From contig NZ_JABBKX010000002.1 of the NCBI RefSeq assembly GCF_012927745.1, forward strand, positions 372,001 to 436,000: 64,000 nt of DNA, read 5' to 3'. Below the pieces are notes generated by a model that was given only the letters and a program-made list of their open reading frames with translations, searched no databases and was not told the DNA's origin. Positions 1-8,381 of the stretch are shown here, one piece after another. Position 1 is the stretch's first letter; each line of letters starts with the position of its first letter. This DNA is from Neoroseomonas marina. Lineage in GTDB: Bacteria; Pseudomonadota; Alphaproteobacteria; Acetobacterales; Acetobacteraceae. Both the position numbers and the translations under genes were made by a program.

Positions 1-98
1 CACTTCCTGGCCCGCATCCCCTGCGACGCCGAGCATACCGGCATCCTCGCAGGGGCGTGGCTTGTCCATTCCCGCGGTCCATGATTCTCGGTGATGTG

Positions 99-956
99 AT
101 GACCAAGCACCTCCCCCTCCTGCTCGCCGCCGCCCTGATCCCGCTGCTGGCCGCCGGGCCCGCGCCGGCGCAAGGGCCTGCGTCCACCACGATGCAATCC
201 GGCGGCGTCGCGCTGCGATCCGACGTGGCGGCGCTGCGCATCGTGGCGGCGCAGCGCCTGCCGCGTTCGCCGGTCGGGGAACGGCCGGACTTCTGTCGCC
301 ACCTGTTTGCCACGACGCGGACGCCCGCCGGCGGCCAGGCGATCGCCGCCGGCTGGGCCGTGACGCGGGAAGCGACGCTGGGCCCCTACCAGGCCGTGTC
401 CTTCGTGCGGCGCGCCGAGCCGGGGACCAGCGGCACCTGCCGCATGCTCGACGGCAATGTCGCGATCTTCCGCGGCACGGATCTCGTCGCGATCGTCTAT
501 GCGCCGGGCGGCGGCGACGCGATCGGCAGCGTCAGCGCCTTCGGCGGTGACGCCTTGCGGATCTGGAGCGGGGATTTCCTCGGCCGGCCGGTCGCGGACC
601 TGCAGGTGGGCGCCGATGGCGCCATCGCCGTCCGTCCGCTCGCCGCGGAGGAACGCGTCTGCGGCGGTCGCGCCGTGGTGCCCAACGTCTATGGCCGCCC
701 GATCAACGAGGCCCGGACGATCCTGCAGCGCAGCGGCTGGACGCCGGGGCCGCCGCAGACGCGCGACGGCAACGACAGCCGCGTCGCCGACCTGGTGCGC
801 CGTGGCGTGCCGGAGGTCGAGGATTGCTCCGGCACCGGCTTCGGCTTCTGCGCCTATACCTATGACAACGCCGCCGGGACGCTCAGCGTCACCACGGCCG
901 GGGACAACGATTTCCCCGAGGTCGCCGGGTACAGCGTGCGCTGCCGGCTCGGCTGA
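99..956 (+). CDS. Secreted protein with a PASTA-like segment, function unknown
   Basis: The ATG at 99 begins a clear Sec signal peptide (MTKHLPLLLAAALIPLLAAG, cleavage after the APAQ at about residue 24); an in-frame ATG at 57 would place a non-signal extension in front, so I prefer 99. The mature protein is about 260 residues with several cysteines that could form disulfides in the periplasm. Around residues 193–215 it reads VVPNVYGRPINEARTILQRS, which resembles the first half of a PASTA repeat (VPDVxGxxxxEAxxxLxxxG), a fold known to bind cell-wall peptides in other proteins. I do not recognise the rest. The role as a periplasmic ligand-binding protein is inference from the signal peptide and this segment only. 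Confidence 0.7.
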   Translation: MTKHLPLLLAAALIPLLAAGPAPAQGPASTTMQSGGVALRSDVAALRIVAAQRLPRSPVGERPDFCRHLFATTRTPAGGQAIAAGWAVTREATLGPYQAVSFVRRAEPGTSGTCRMLDGNVAIFRGTDLVAIVYAPGGGDAIGSVSAFGGDALRIWSGDFLGRPVADLQVGADGAIAVRPLAAEERVCGGRAVVPNVYGRPINEARTILQRSGWTPGPPQTRDGNDSRVADLVRRGVPEVEDCSGTGFGFCAYTYDNAAGTLSVTTAGDNDFPEVAGYSVRCRLG

Positions 957-998
957 GGCCGTCGGAGGGGCCCTGCCCCTCCCATCCTCCCCGGTGTC

Positions 999-1057
999 GG
1001 TTCCCAAAGGCCTTCCGGCCCCTGGTGGGGTGGTCCGGCGGGGCAAGGCCCCTCCGG
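999..1057 (-). repeat. Dispersed hairpin repeat, copy 1
   Basis: Read on the minus strand, this 59-nt stretch matches 60147–60205 at 50 of 59 positions by hand alignment. It starts CCGGAGGGGC, contains the GGCC…GGCCTTTGG hairpin and ends GGAACC. It sits just past the stop of the inactive M16 subunit gene, where it could also act in transcript termination or 3' end stability. Confidence 0.7.
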
Positions 1058-1061
1058 TGCG

Positions 1062-2315
1062 TCACATCCCGGTCGGCTGCCCCGCCACGGTCACCGCGAT
1101 GGCGTCGGGCTTCAGCAGCGTGCCGGCGACGCGCGTCGCCTCGGCCTGGGTGATCGCGCGCAGCCGGGCGTTCCGCCCGTCCAGCCAGTCCACCGCCCGG
1201 TTGTTCCGCCGCATCGCGAGCAGCGTGCCGGCGATCCGCCGGCTGTCGGTGAACTGCAGCGGTAGGGAGCCGGTGAGGAAGGCGACGGCTTCCTCGACCT
1301 CCTGCGGCGTCGGACCGCGCTGCGCCATGTCCGACCAGACCTCCCGCGTCACGCCGATCGCCTCGGCGACGCGGGCATTCTCGGTGGCGAAGGAGCAGGT
1401 GACGATCCCGCCGCCGAACAGGCTGTCGAGCCCGGCCCCGATCCCGTAGGTCAGCCCGCGCTGGACGCGGACGGCCTCCATCAGGCGCGAGGAGAAGCCG
1501 CCGCCGCCCAGCACCCGCAGCACGACCTGCGCGGTTTCCCAGTCGGGGTCGGCCGCGCCGATGCCGGGCTGGCCGAGGATGATCTGCGACTGCGGGCTCG
1601 GCACCGGCAGCACCTGGCGGCCGAAGGAGGTGAAGGCCGGCAGGGCGGGCGGGGTGTCGGGCGCGCCGGCTGGCAGGGGGGCGAACAGTTCCTGCATCAG
1701 CGCGGCGAGTTCGGCCGGCTTGATCGCGCCGGAGGCCGCGACGAGCACGCCGTCGCGCCGCATCTGCGCGCCGAGCATCGCCCGCATCCCGTCCACCGTG
1801 ACGGTCGCGAGGCTTTCCGCCGTGCCGCTGGACGGCCGCCCCGCCGGGTGGTTCGGGAAGGCCGCGGCCCAGAAGGCGCGGCCCGCCTGGCCGCGCGGGG
1901 TTTCCAGCGACTGCCGCGCCCCGGCGATCGCCCGCGCGCGCACGCGTTCCACCGCATCCGTGTCGAAGCGCGGCGCGGTCATGGCCAGGCGCGCGAGACG
2001 CACCGCCTCGGGCAGCGCATCGGTCAGGGCGCGGAAGCCCCCTTCCATGGCATCGCGCCCGGCGGAGAACGACAAGCCGATCGCCGCGTCGCGCAGCGCG
2101 TCCTGGAAGGCGACGGAGCGCATCTCGCCCGCGCCCTCGGTCAGCATCGCGGCCGCCATGGCGGCGGTGCCTTCGGCGCCCGCCGGGTCGCGCGCCGCGC
2201 CCCCGGGCCAGGACCAGGAGAGCGAGACGACCGGGACGGAATGGTCCTCGACCAGCCAGGCGGTGAAGCCGCCGGCCTCGACGACCTGGATCGGCAGGGT
2301 GAAGGAGGTGGTCAT
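1062..2315 (-). CDS. M16 family peptidase subunit lacking the zinc site
   Basis: This 417-residue protein has the pitrilysin/mitochondrial-processing-peptidase (M16) two-domain shape, but the region where HxxEH should lie reads GTEGTAAMAAAMLTEGAG-like with no histidine pair, so zinc is not expected to bind. It starts 4 nt after the stop of the active M16 gene upstream (2320–3687). Such active/inactive neighbours usually assemble as a heterodimer in which the inactive chain supplies substrate-binding surface. There is no obvious signal peptide, unlike its partner, so either the start has been misjudged or the two chains meet some other way. Assignment to M16 rests on overall pattern, including LxGGGFSSRLMExVRxxRGLTY in the second half, which is a strong M16 C-domain signature. 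Confidence 0.88.
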   Translation of the reverse strand: MTTSFTLPIQVVEAGGFTAWLVEDHSVPVVSLSWSWPGGAARDPAGAEGTAAMAAAMLTEGAGEMRSVAFQDALRDAAIGLSFSAGRDAMEGGFRALTDALPEAVRLARLAMTAPRFDTDAVERVRARAIAGARQSLETPRGQAGRAFWAAAFPNHPAGRPSSGTAESLATVTVDGMRAMLGAQMRRDGVLVAASGAIKPAELAALMQELFAPLPAGAPDTPPALPAFTSFGRQVLPVPSPQSQIILGQPGIGAADPDWETAQVVLRVLGGGGFSSRLMEAVRVQRGLTYGIGAGLDSLFGGGIVTCSFATENARVAEAIGVTREVWSDMAQRGPTPQEVEEAVAFLTGSLPLQFTDSRRIAGTLLAMRRNNRAVDWLDGRNARLRAITQAEATRVAGTLLKPDAIAVTVAGQPTGM

Positions 2316-2319
2316 GGGA

Positions 2320-3687
2320 TCACGCCGCCTCCGGCAGGAGCCATCCGGTGGTGTGCAGCGGGCGCGGCAGCACCGCGCGCGTGGCCTCGGCCGCCTGGGC
2401 CTGGGTCACGGCGCGCAGGCGCGCGGGCCAGAACTCCACCACCTCGGCCGGCAGGCCGATGGCGAGCGTCCCGCCCAGCATCCGCGGCGCCGCGCCGAAG
2501 CTGTCCAGCGCGAGCAGCGCGCCGGCCGAGAGCTGGCGCGTCGAGCGCGCCACCTCGGCCTCGGTCGGGCCTTCCTGGACCAGGCGCTCGACCACGGCGA
2601 CGGCCTCGGCCTCGAGCCGTTCCGGCGTCACGCCGCGGCGGGGCATGGCCCAGACGGTGAATTCGGTCTCGCCCGCCGCCTCGCTGTCGTAGGAGGCGCC
2701 GGCGGAAACGGCGAGGCCGGTCTCGACCAGCGCCACATGCAGCCGGCTGCCCTGCCCGCTGCCGAGCAGGTGCGCGACGACCTCGAGCGGCAGGGCGTGG
2801 CGCGTCTCCCCGGCGGTCAGGCTCGGCGCCATCCAGGCGCGCATCATCACCGCTTCGCGGACCGCGGCCTCGCGGCGGACCAGCCGCGCCTCATGCGGGG
2901 CGGAGGGCGCGACCAGCCGGTCGCGGCCGGCGCCGGGGCGGGCGGCCACCGGGCCGTAATGCCGTTCGACCAGGTCGCGCACCGCGGCTTCCTCGACGGC
3001 GCCCGAGATCAGCAGCGTCGCATTGTGGGGCGCGTAGAAGCGGCCGTAGAAGCCGGCGAGATCCTCGCGCGTGATGGCGCGGATCTCGTCCTCCCAGCCG
3101 ATGATCGGCCGGCCGGCCCAGGATTGCGGGCCCCAGAGCGCGGCGCGGAAGGCTTCCTGGAAGCGGGCGCGCGGGCTGGAATCGGTGCGCTGGCGGCGTT
3201 CCTCGAGCACGACGCTGCGCTCGCTCTCGAACTCCGCGGCCGGGATCAGGGCGGCGGCGAAGCGGTCGGCCTCCATCGCCATGATCATCGGCAGGCGGGA
3301 CGCCTCGACCTGCTGGTAGTAGGCGGTGACGTCGCGGGAGGTGAAGGCGTTGTCGTTGCCGCCTTCGCGCGCCACGCGGCGCGACAGCTCGCCCGAGGGC
3401 ACGTGCGGGCTGCCCTTGAACATCATGTGCTCGAGGAAGTGGGCGACGCCCGAGCGGCCCGCGGGATCCTCGGCGCCGCCGGCCGAATAATAGACGTATT
3501 GGGCGACGACCGGCGCGCGCCGGTTCTCGCTGAACACGACGCGAAGCCCGTTGGGCAGGCGCCATTCCTTGGCCCCGAAGAGGGGTCGGTCCTGGGCAGG
3601 CGGAGGGGCGCCCTGGGCGAGGACGCGGGCGGCGGGCGTGGCGGCGGCGAGCGCCGCGAGGGCGCCGAGGCTGGTGCGGCGGGTCAT
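2320..3687 (-). CDS. M16 family zinc peptidase, exported
   Basis: Zinc endopeptidase of the pitrilysin family, 455 residues from the ATG at 3687. The inverted zinc motif H83-F-L-E86-H87 is present, followed by the expected MMFKGSP. The N-terminus MTRRTSLGALAALAAATPAA looks like a twin-arginine or Sec signal, so the protein should act in the periplasm. A longer frame begins upstream, but it has no signal-like start and would run through the hairpin at 3735–3766. The gene is directly followed by the inactive M16 subunit and preceded by a DUF3035 lipoprotein, lspA and ileS, an arrangement common in alphaproteobacteria. Substrates cannot be told from the sequence; breakdown of small periplasmic peptides is the usual inference. 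Confidence 0.93.
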   Translation of the reverse strand: MTRRTSLGALAALAAATPAARVLAQGAPPPAQDRPLFGAKEWRLPNGLRVVFSENRRAPVVAQYVYYSAGGAEDPAGRSGVAHFLEHMMFKGSPHVPSGELSRRVAREGGNDNAFTSRDVTAYYQQVEASRLPMIMAMEADRFAAALIPAAEFESERSVVLEERRQRTDSSPRARFQEAFRAALWGPQSWAGRPIIGWEDEIRAITREDLAGFYGRFYAPHNATLLISGAVEEAAVRDLVERHYGPVAARPGAGRDRLVAPSAPHEARLVRREAAVREAVMMRAWMAPSLTAGETRHALPLEVVAHLLGSGQGSRLHVALVETGLAVSAGASYDSEAAGETEFTVWAMPRRGVTPERLEAEAVAVVERLVQEGPTEAEVARSTRQLSAGALLALDSFGAAPRMLGGTLAIGLPAEVVEFWPARLRAVTQAQAAEATRAVLPRPLHTTGWLLPEAA

Positions 3688-3734
3688 GACGGGCATGACC
3701 CGAAGATGGGGCAGGGTCCCGGCCGGGGGAAGAA

Positions 3735-3766
3735 CTCTGACGAAGGCGTAACCCTTCGCGTCAGAG
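3735..3766 (-). terminator. Hairpin at the end of the DUF3035 lipoprotein gene
   Basis: CTCTGACGAAGG pairs with CCTTCGCGTCAGAG (12 base pairs with a two-base bulge, six-base loop). On the minus strand it is followed by TTCTTCC. It covers the stop codon region of the lipoprotein gene and lies 48 nt before the M16 start, so it may separate or attenuate the two transcription units. Confidence 0.5.
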
Positions 3767-4330
3767 TCCGAGCCACTCCCAGAAGGACCGCTGGCGCGGC
3801 TGGACCACGGGGGTCTGGCCGACCTCGGTATCGCGGCCGAGCGCCGCATTCTCGCGCAGCCGCTGCGCCTCGCGCTGCGGGTCGACCGCGACGCCGGGCG
3901 GCGGCGGGTCGCGCCAGAAGATCAGCCGGTCCGTCAGCGTCCGGTTCGGCTGGTCGAGGCGCAGGCTCTCCTCGTCCACCCGGCGGCGGATGTCGTCCGG
4001 CGCCTCGGGGCCGGCGCGCTGCAGCAGCGCGGTCTCGCCCACCGTGGTCCGGGCGCCGGGGACCCGGCGGGGATCCTCGAGCGACAGGTTCGGCACCAGC
4101 ACCTGTTCCGCGGCGGCGCGGGCGCTGCGTTCCTGCGGCCGGCTGGCGCCAGGGCGCGGGCTCGGCAGCGTCGTCATGTCCGGCGGCATGGACAGCGGCG
4201 CGCGGGTCGTGACCTGGAATTCGTCCGGCGCGTCGCGCACCAGGCCGAGCGAGCGGGTGGTGTTGTCCCCGCAGGCCGAGAGCAGGATCCCGGCCGCCAG
4301 GGCAGGGAACAGGGCAAGGCGCGTCGTCAT
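3761..4330 (-). CDS. DUF3035 lipoprotein (BamF-like)
   Basis: A 189-residue protein with a lipoprotein signal: hydrophobic stretch ending LLSAC, so Cys20 would be lipidated. The body (…DAPDEFQVTTRAPLSMPPD…) matches the DUF3035 family; in Caulobacter a member named BamF belongs to the outer-membrane beta-barrel assembly complex. Its start overlaps the end of lspA by 4 nt (ATGA type), so the lipoprotein is translationally coupled to the very peptidase that would process it. The middle is low in hydrophobic residues and rich in Pro, Arg and Glu, as is usual for this family. I am confident of the family and less so of the Bam role. Confidence 0.85.
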   Translation of the reverse strand: MTTRLALFPALAAGILLSACGDNTTRSLGLVRDAPDEFQVTTRAPLSMPPDMTTLPSPRPGASRPQERSARAAAEQVLVPNLSLEDPRRVPGARTTVGETALLQRAGPEAPDDIRRRVDEESLRLDQPNRTLTDRLIFWRDPPPPGVAVDPQREAQRLRENAALGRDTEVGQTPVVQPRQRSFWEWLGL

Positions 4331-4824
4331 GACCCCTCCTTAGGCCCGGCTTTCGGCCGGAACAAGGCGTCTGCGACCAGGGCGATCACGCCGCAGACGA
4401 TCGCCGCATCCGCAATGTTGAACACATACCAGTGCCAGCCCCAGGCATGGGCGTCGACGAAATCGACAACGGCGCCGAAACGAATACGGTCGATCACGTT
4501 GCCGATCGCCCCGCCCACGACGGCGCCAAGGGCGACCGCGGTCAGCCTGTTCTCGGCCCGCGCCATCCAGCGGATCAGGAAGGCGGCGATCGCCACGGCC
4601 ATGAGGGCGAGCAGGACGTGGTTCCAGGTCCCTTCCCCCGACAGCAGGCCGAAGGTCACGCCCCGGTTCCACACCATGGTGAGGTCGAGGCCGAAGGGCC
4701 CGGCCTCGAACAGCGGGATCTGGCCGACCTCGGGCAGGCGGAGGCCGTTCAGCATCCACCATTTCACGTTCTGGTCGGCGACCAGCACCACGGCCGCGAC
4801 CGGAAGACCCAGGCGAAGGCTCAT
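4327..4824 (-). CDS. lspA: Lipoprotein signal peptidase (signal peptidase II)
   Basis: Inner-membrane aspartyl protease that cleaves the signal from prolipoproteins after lipidation. The 165-residue protein has four hydrophobic segments and both conserved catalytic regions: GGAIGNVIDRI (first Asp) near residue 105 and FNIADAAI (second Asp) near 137. The ATG at 4824 gives a normal N-terminus (ADQNVKWWML). It lies 84 nt downstream of ileS, the classical neighbour, and overlaps the DUF3035 lipoprotein gene. A perfect 10-bp hairpin (4832–4854) ends seven bases before the start codon and replaces any clear ribosome binding site. Confidence 0.96.
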   Translation of the reverse strand: MSLRLGLPVAAVVLVADQNVKWWMLNGLRLPEVGQIPLFEAGPFGLDLTMVWNRGVTFGLLSGEGTWNHVLLALMAVAIAAFLIRWMARAENRLTAVALGAVVGGAIGNVIDRIRFGAVVDFVDAHAWGWHWYVFNIADAAIVCGVIALVADALFRPKAGPKEGS

Positions 4825-4831
4825 CGTGCGT

Positions 4832-4854
4832 GCATGAAGGCGGTGCCTTCATGC
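4832..4854 (-). promoter_or_regulatory. lspA: Perfect hairpin abutting the lspA start
   Basis: GCATGAAGGC and GCCTTCATGC form a perfect 10-bp inverted repeat with a 3-nt loop, seven bases before the lspA ATG and 54 nt past the ileS stop. No T tract follows, so a simple terminator is unlikely. The only purine-rich segment that might serve as ribosome binding site (GAAGGC) is inside the stem. Confidence 0.5.
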
Positions 4855-4908
4855 CCCTCGGGCCGCAGGTCGGCGTTCATGTGGCGGTCCGGCCCCCTGC
4901 CTGTTCGG

Positions 4909-7716
4909 TCACGACATCGCCTCCACCGCGTCCTCGCAGCGCAGGCACAGCGTCGGATGGCGGGCGGAAGCGCCGACCTCCGTCAGGACGCGCCAGCAAC
5001 GGGCGCATTTGGCACCCGGCGCGGCGTGGAACACCGCCACCGGCTCCTCCGCCTGGCCCAGCGCGAAGCCCGAGGTGATGCACACCTCCGCCCAGCCCTC
5101 GGCGGGCAGCAGCCCGGCGTCGCCCGCCGGCACCGCCAGCGAGGGTGCGGCCTGCAGGCTCGACCCGATGGTGCCCGCGACGCGCGCCTTCTCGAGCTCC
5201 GCGGTCACGAGGCCGCGCAACTCGCGCACCCGCGCCCACTTCGCGGCCAGCGCCGCGTCCTTCCAGCCCTCCGGCACGAAGGGGAAGTCGAGCAGGTGGA
5301 TGCTGCCCTCCTCGTCCGGGAAGCGGGCAAGCCAGGCTTCCTCGGCGGTGAAGACCAGCACCGGCGCCAGCCAGGCGCAGAGGCAGCGATGCAGGATGTC
5401 GAGCACCGTGCGCGCCGCGCGTCGGCGCAGGCTGTCCGGCCGGTCGCAGTAGAGCGCGTCCTTGCGGATGTCGAAGTAGAAGGCCGAGAGGTCGGCGGCG
5501 CAGAAGTTGTGGATCTCGGGGTAGACGCCGTTCCAGGCGAAGCGCGCATCCGAACGCGGGTCCGCCGCGGCGCGGATCTTCGCATCGAGCTCGGTCACGC
5601 GGTGCAGCACCCAGCGCTCGAGCTCGGGCAGTTCCGCGTAAGGTACCATCTCCGCGTCGGAGAAGCCCTCGAGGCTGCCGAGCAGCCAGCGCAGCGTGTT
5701 GCGGATGCGGCGGTAGAGTTCCGCCTGCTGCTTCAGGATCTCCGGCCCGATGCGCAGGTCGAGCGCGGTGTCGGAATTCATCACCCACAGGCGCAGGATG
5801 TCCGCGCCGTACTGCTTCATCACGTCCTGGGGCGCGGTGACGTTGCCCAGGGACTTCGACATCTTCCGCCCCTGCTCGTCGAGCACGAAGCCATGCGTCA
5901 GCACCGCCTTGAAGGGTGCGACGCCATTGGTGCCGACGGATTCCAGCAGCGAGGAATGGAACCAGCCGCGATGCTGGTCCGAGCCTTCCAGATACAGGTC
6001 CGCCGGGAAGGGCAGGCCGCGCGGCGGGAGGACGAAGGCGTGCGTGCTGCCGCTTTCGAACCACACGTCGACGATGTCCATCACCTGCTCATACAGCGCA
6101 GGGTCGCGGTCGGGGCCGAGGAAGCGCGCCGTCGCCCCCGGCTTGTACCAGGCGTCGGCACCTTCGGTGCGGAAGGCTTCGACCACGCGTTCGATGATGG
6201 CGGGATCGCGCAACGGCTCGCCGGACTGCTTGGACACGAAGACCGGGATCGGCACGCCCCAGGCGCGCTGGCGGGAGATGCACCAGTCCGGCCGCGCCGC
6301 GATCATGGACCCGAGCCGGTTACGCCCGGCATCGGGGACGAAATAGGTCGCGTCGATCGCCGCCAGCGCCTTGGTGCGGATCTCGTTGCCGTCGTCCATG
6401 GCGATGAACCACTGCGGCGTGGCGCGGAAGATCACCGGCTTCTTGGACCGCCAGGAATGCGGGTAGGAGTGCGTGAGCTTGCCCGTCGCCGCCAGCGTGC
6501 CGGCCGCGCGCATCGCGTCGTAGATGGCGGTGTGCGCCTTGAAGACGTGCAGCCCCTCGAAGCCCGGCGCGTGGTGGGTGAAGGTGCCGTCGTCGTTGAC
6601 CGTCTCGGGGATCGGCAGGCCGAACTGGCGGCCGAGGTTGAAGTCGTCCTCGCCATGGCCGGGCGCGATGTGCACGAAGCCGGTGCCGGCTTCGGTGGTG
6701 ACGAAGTCGCCGGGCAGCAGCGGCACCTCGAAATCGTAGCCATGGCCGTGCAGCGGATGGACCGCGATCGCGCCGGCGAGCTCCGCGCCCTTCAGCAGGC
6801 GCTTGACGGTGTGTGCGCCGATGCCGGCGTCCTTCTCGAAGCCCGGCAGCAGCGGCAGGGCGACGAGCAGCCGGTCGCCGACCTCGAGCAGCGAGGTCTC
6901 GCTCACGCCCTCGACATGCACCAGCGCGTAGTCGATCTCCGGGCCGTAGGCGACGGCGCGGTTGCCCGGCATGGTCCAGGGCGTGGTGGTCCAGATCACC
7001 ACATCGGCGCCGACCAGGTCCTCGGCCCCCGCCGACAGCAGGCGGAACTTCGCGTGCAGCGTCGGGCTGACATGGTCGTGGTATTCGATCTCGGCCTCGG
7101 CCAGCGCGGTCTTCTCGACCGGGGACCACATGACCGGGCGCAGGCCGCGATAGAGCGAGCCGTTCAGCAGGAACTTGCCGATCTCGCCGGCGATCTTCGC
7201 CTCGCTCTCGAAATCCATCGTCGCGTAGCGGTCCGTCCAGTCGCCGGCCACGCCGAGGCGCTGGAACTCGTCCGACTGCACGCCGAGCCAATGCGCCGCA
7301 TAGGCGCGGCACTCGGCGCGGAAGTCGAGGACCGGGACGGCGTCCTTGTCCTTGCCCTTGGCGCGGTATTCCTCCTCGACCTTCCATTCGATCGGCAGGC
7401 CGTGGCAGTCCCATCCCGGGACGTAGTTGGCATCGAAGCCCGCCATCTGCCCCGCGCGGTTGATGACGTCCTTCAGGATCTTGTTCAGCGCGTGCCCGAT
7501 ATGGAGGTTGCCGTTCGCATAGGGTGGGCCGTCATGCAGGACGAAGGTCTCGCGGCCCTTCGACTGTTCGCGCAGCCGGTCCCAGATCCTCAGCCGCGCC
7601 CAGCGCTCGAGCATGGCGGGCTCGCGCTTCGGCAGGTCGCCGCGCATCGGGAAGGGCGTCTTGGGCAGGAAGACGGTGCCGCGGTAGTCGCGGGCCTCGG
7701 CGGGGCTGTCGGTCAT
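4909..7716 (-). CDS. ileS: Isoleucyl-tRNA synthetase
   Basis: Charges tRNA-Ile in the cytoplasm, with editing of misactivated valine. The 935-residue length is normal. The class I signature HIGH is at residues 72–75 (GNLHIGHALNKIL), KMSKS at about 618–622, and the C-terminal zinc-ribbon cysteines are present (CARCWRV … CLRCEDAV). The long insertion between them is the CP1 editing domain (contains TTTPWTMPGN). The start at 7716 gives the usual N-terminus. It is followed by lspA in the same direction. ribF, its usual upstream partner, is displaced to 11.2–12.2 kb by unrelated genes. Confidence 0.98.
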   Translation of the reverse strand: MTDSPAEARDYRGTVFLPKTPFPMRGDLPKREPAMLERWARLRIWDRLREQSKGRETFVLHDGPPYANGNLHIGHALNKILKDVINRAGQMAGFDANYVPGWDCHGLPIEWKVEEEYRAKGKDKDAVPVLDFRAECRAYAAHWLGVQSDEFQRLGVAGDWTDRYATMDFESEAKIAGEIGKFLLNGSLYRGLRPVMWSPVEKTALAEAEIEYHDHVSPTLHAKFRLLSAGAEDLVGADVVIWTTTPWTMPGNRAVAYGPEIDYALVHVEGVSETSLLEVGDRLLVALPLLPGFEKDAGIGAHTVKRLLKGAELAGAIAVHPLHGHGYDFEVPLLPGDFVTTEAGTGFVHIAPGHGEDDFNLGRQFGLPIPETVNDDGTFTHHAPGFEGLHVFKAHTAIYDAMRAAGTLAATGKLTHSYPHSWRSKKPVIFRATPQWFIAMDDGNEIRTKALAAIDATYFVPDAGRNRLGSMIAARPDWCISRQRAWGVPIPVFVSKQSGEPLRDPAIIERVVEAFRTEGADAWYKPGATARFLGPDRDPALYEQVMDIVDVWFESGSTHAFVLPPRGLPFPADLYLEGSDQHRGWFHSSLLESVGTNGVAPFKAVLTHGFVLDEQGRKMSKSLGNVTAPQDVMKQYGADILRLWVMNSDTALDLRIGPEILKQQAELYRRIRNTLRWLLGSLEGFSDAEMVPYAELPELERWVLHRVTELDAKIRAAADPRSDARFAWNGVYPEIHNFCAADLSAFYFDIRKDALYCDRPDSLRRRAARTVLDILHRCLCAWLAPVLVFTAEEAWLARFPDEEGSIHLLDFPFVPEGWKDAALAAKWARVRELRGLVTAELEKARVAGTIGSSLQAAPSLAVPAGDAGLLPAEGWAEVCITSGFALGQAEEPVAVFHAAPGAKCARCWRVLTEVGASARHPTLCLRCEDAVEAMS

Positions 7717-7796
7717 CGGTGCCTGTCTCGGGCCGCCGGCCGCGGGTCGTGGCGGTCAGGGCGGCGGTTCATCGGTTGCGCGCGCGGACGGGGTTA

Positions 7797-7820
7797 CCCG
7801 GCCCTCACCCGAGGGCCGGG
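7797..7820 (-). terminator. Hairpin between the HxlR gene and ileS
   Basis: CCCGGCCCTC and GAGGGCCGGG form a perfect 10-bp stem with a 4-nt loop. It lies 65 nt past the stop of the HxlR gene and 80 nt before ileS, both on the minus strand. There is no T tract, so termination is plausible but not shown. Confidence 0.4.
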
Positions 7821-7884
7821 ACGGTAATTCGCCGAGGCGCAATCCGGACCATGGCAGGCTTATGGGGAGGGGGGGTGCCCAGCG

Positions 7885-8262
7885 TCAAGCGGCTGCGGCC
7901 CCGCTGTCCCCGGCCGTCGGCGCCGCGAACAGGGCCGCGTTCGCGTCGCCCCAGTCCTTCAGCGCCAGGATCACCGGCCGCAGGCTGCGGCCCCGGTCGG
8001 TCAGGCTGTATTCCACCCGCGGCGGCACCTCGGCGAAGACCTTGCGGGCGACGAGCCCGTCGGCCTCGAGTTCCCGCAGCTGATTGGTCAGCATGCGCTG
8101 GGTGACGGAGGGCAGCTTCCGGCGGATCTCGTTGAAGCGCAGCGTGCCGTCCAGCAGGTGGTAGAGCACCACCCCCTTCCACTTGCCGTCGATGAGGCCG
8201 AGCGTCGCCTCGACCGCGCAGCCCGGGCTGCAATCCAGCCGGCTGTGACGCATCCGCGGCAT
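7885..8262 (-). CDS. HxlR family transcriptional regulator
   Basis: A 125-residue winged-helix regulator. Signature HxlR features are visible: Cys near the N-terminus (LDCSPGCAVEATL), then LIDGKWKGVVLYHL, LRFNEIRRKLP, QRMLTNQLRELEADGLV and the wing VEYSLTDRG. I chose the ATG at 8262 because this puts the DNA-binding domain at the usual distance; an upstream in-frame start would add about 33 unrelated residues. It is divergent from the oxidoreductase gene at 8382, only 119 bp away, the typical layout for an HxlR protein controlling a quinone- or aldehyde-responsive enzyme. The two cysteines near the N-terminus (about positions 9 and 13) could be redox sensors; that is inference. Confidence 0.92.
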   Translation of the reverse strand: MPRMRHSRLDCSPGCAVEATLGLIDGKWKGVVLYHLLDGTLRFNEIRRKLPSVTQRMLTNQLRELEADGLVARKVFAEVPPRVEYSLTDRGRSLRPVILALKDWGDANAALFAAPTAGDSGAAAA

Positions 8263-8381
8263 GGTCGGTATCCTTTTCGACACTATGGGCTGCAAATGTG
8301 CATTCTTGCGGCCCCAGGACGTAGCCCTCAGTTTCGCGCCACGCAACCGCATCCGCGCCAAGCGCGACCAGGAGACATCCC
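8263..8381. promoter_or_regulatory. Divergent promoter region, HxlR gene / oxidoreductase gene
   Basis: This 119-bp gap holds both promoters. The stretch near 8270–8310 (TATCCTTTTCGACACTATGG) is noticeably richer in A and T than its surroundings and includes the likely core promoter and operator. I found no clean palindrome. AGGAGA lies just before the ATG at 8382. Confidence 0.4.

Noticed and set aside
1-84. Open frame from the left edge ending at 84 (…DAEHTGILAGAWLVHS…)
   Set aside because: It is short, cut by the edge and has no recognisable pattern on either strand, so I could not tell a gene end from chance.
1561-7827. Very long plus-strand frames over the M16 and ileS genes
   Set aside because: They lie opposite genes with complete family motifs, are rich in Arg, Gly and Ala and carry no motif; they result from high GC.
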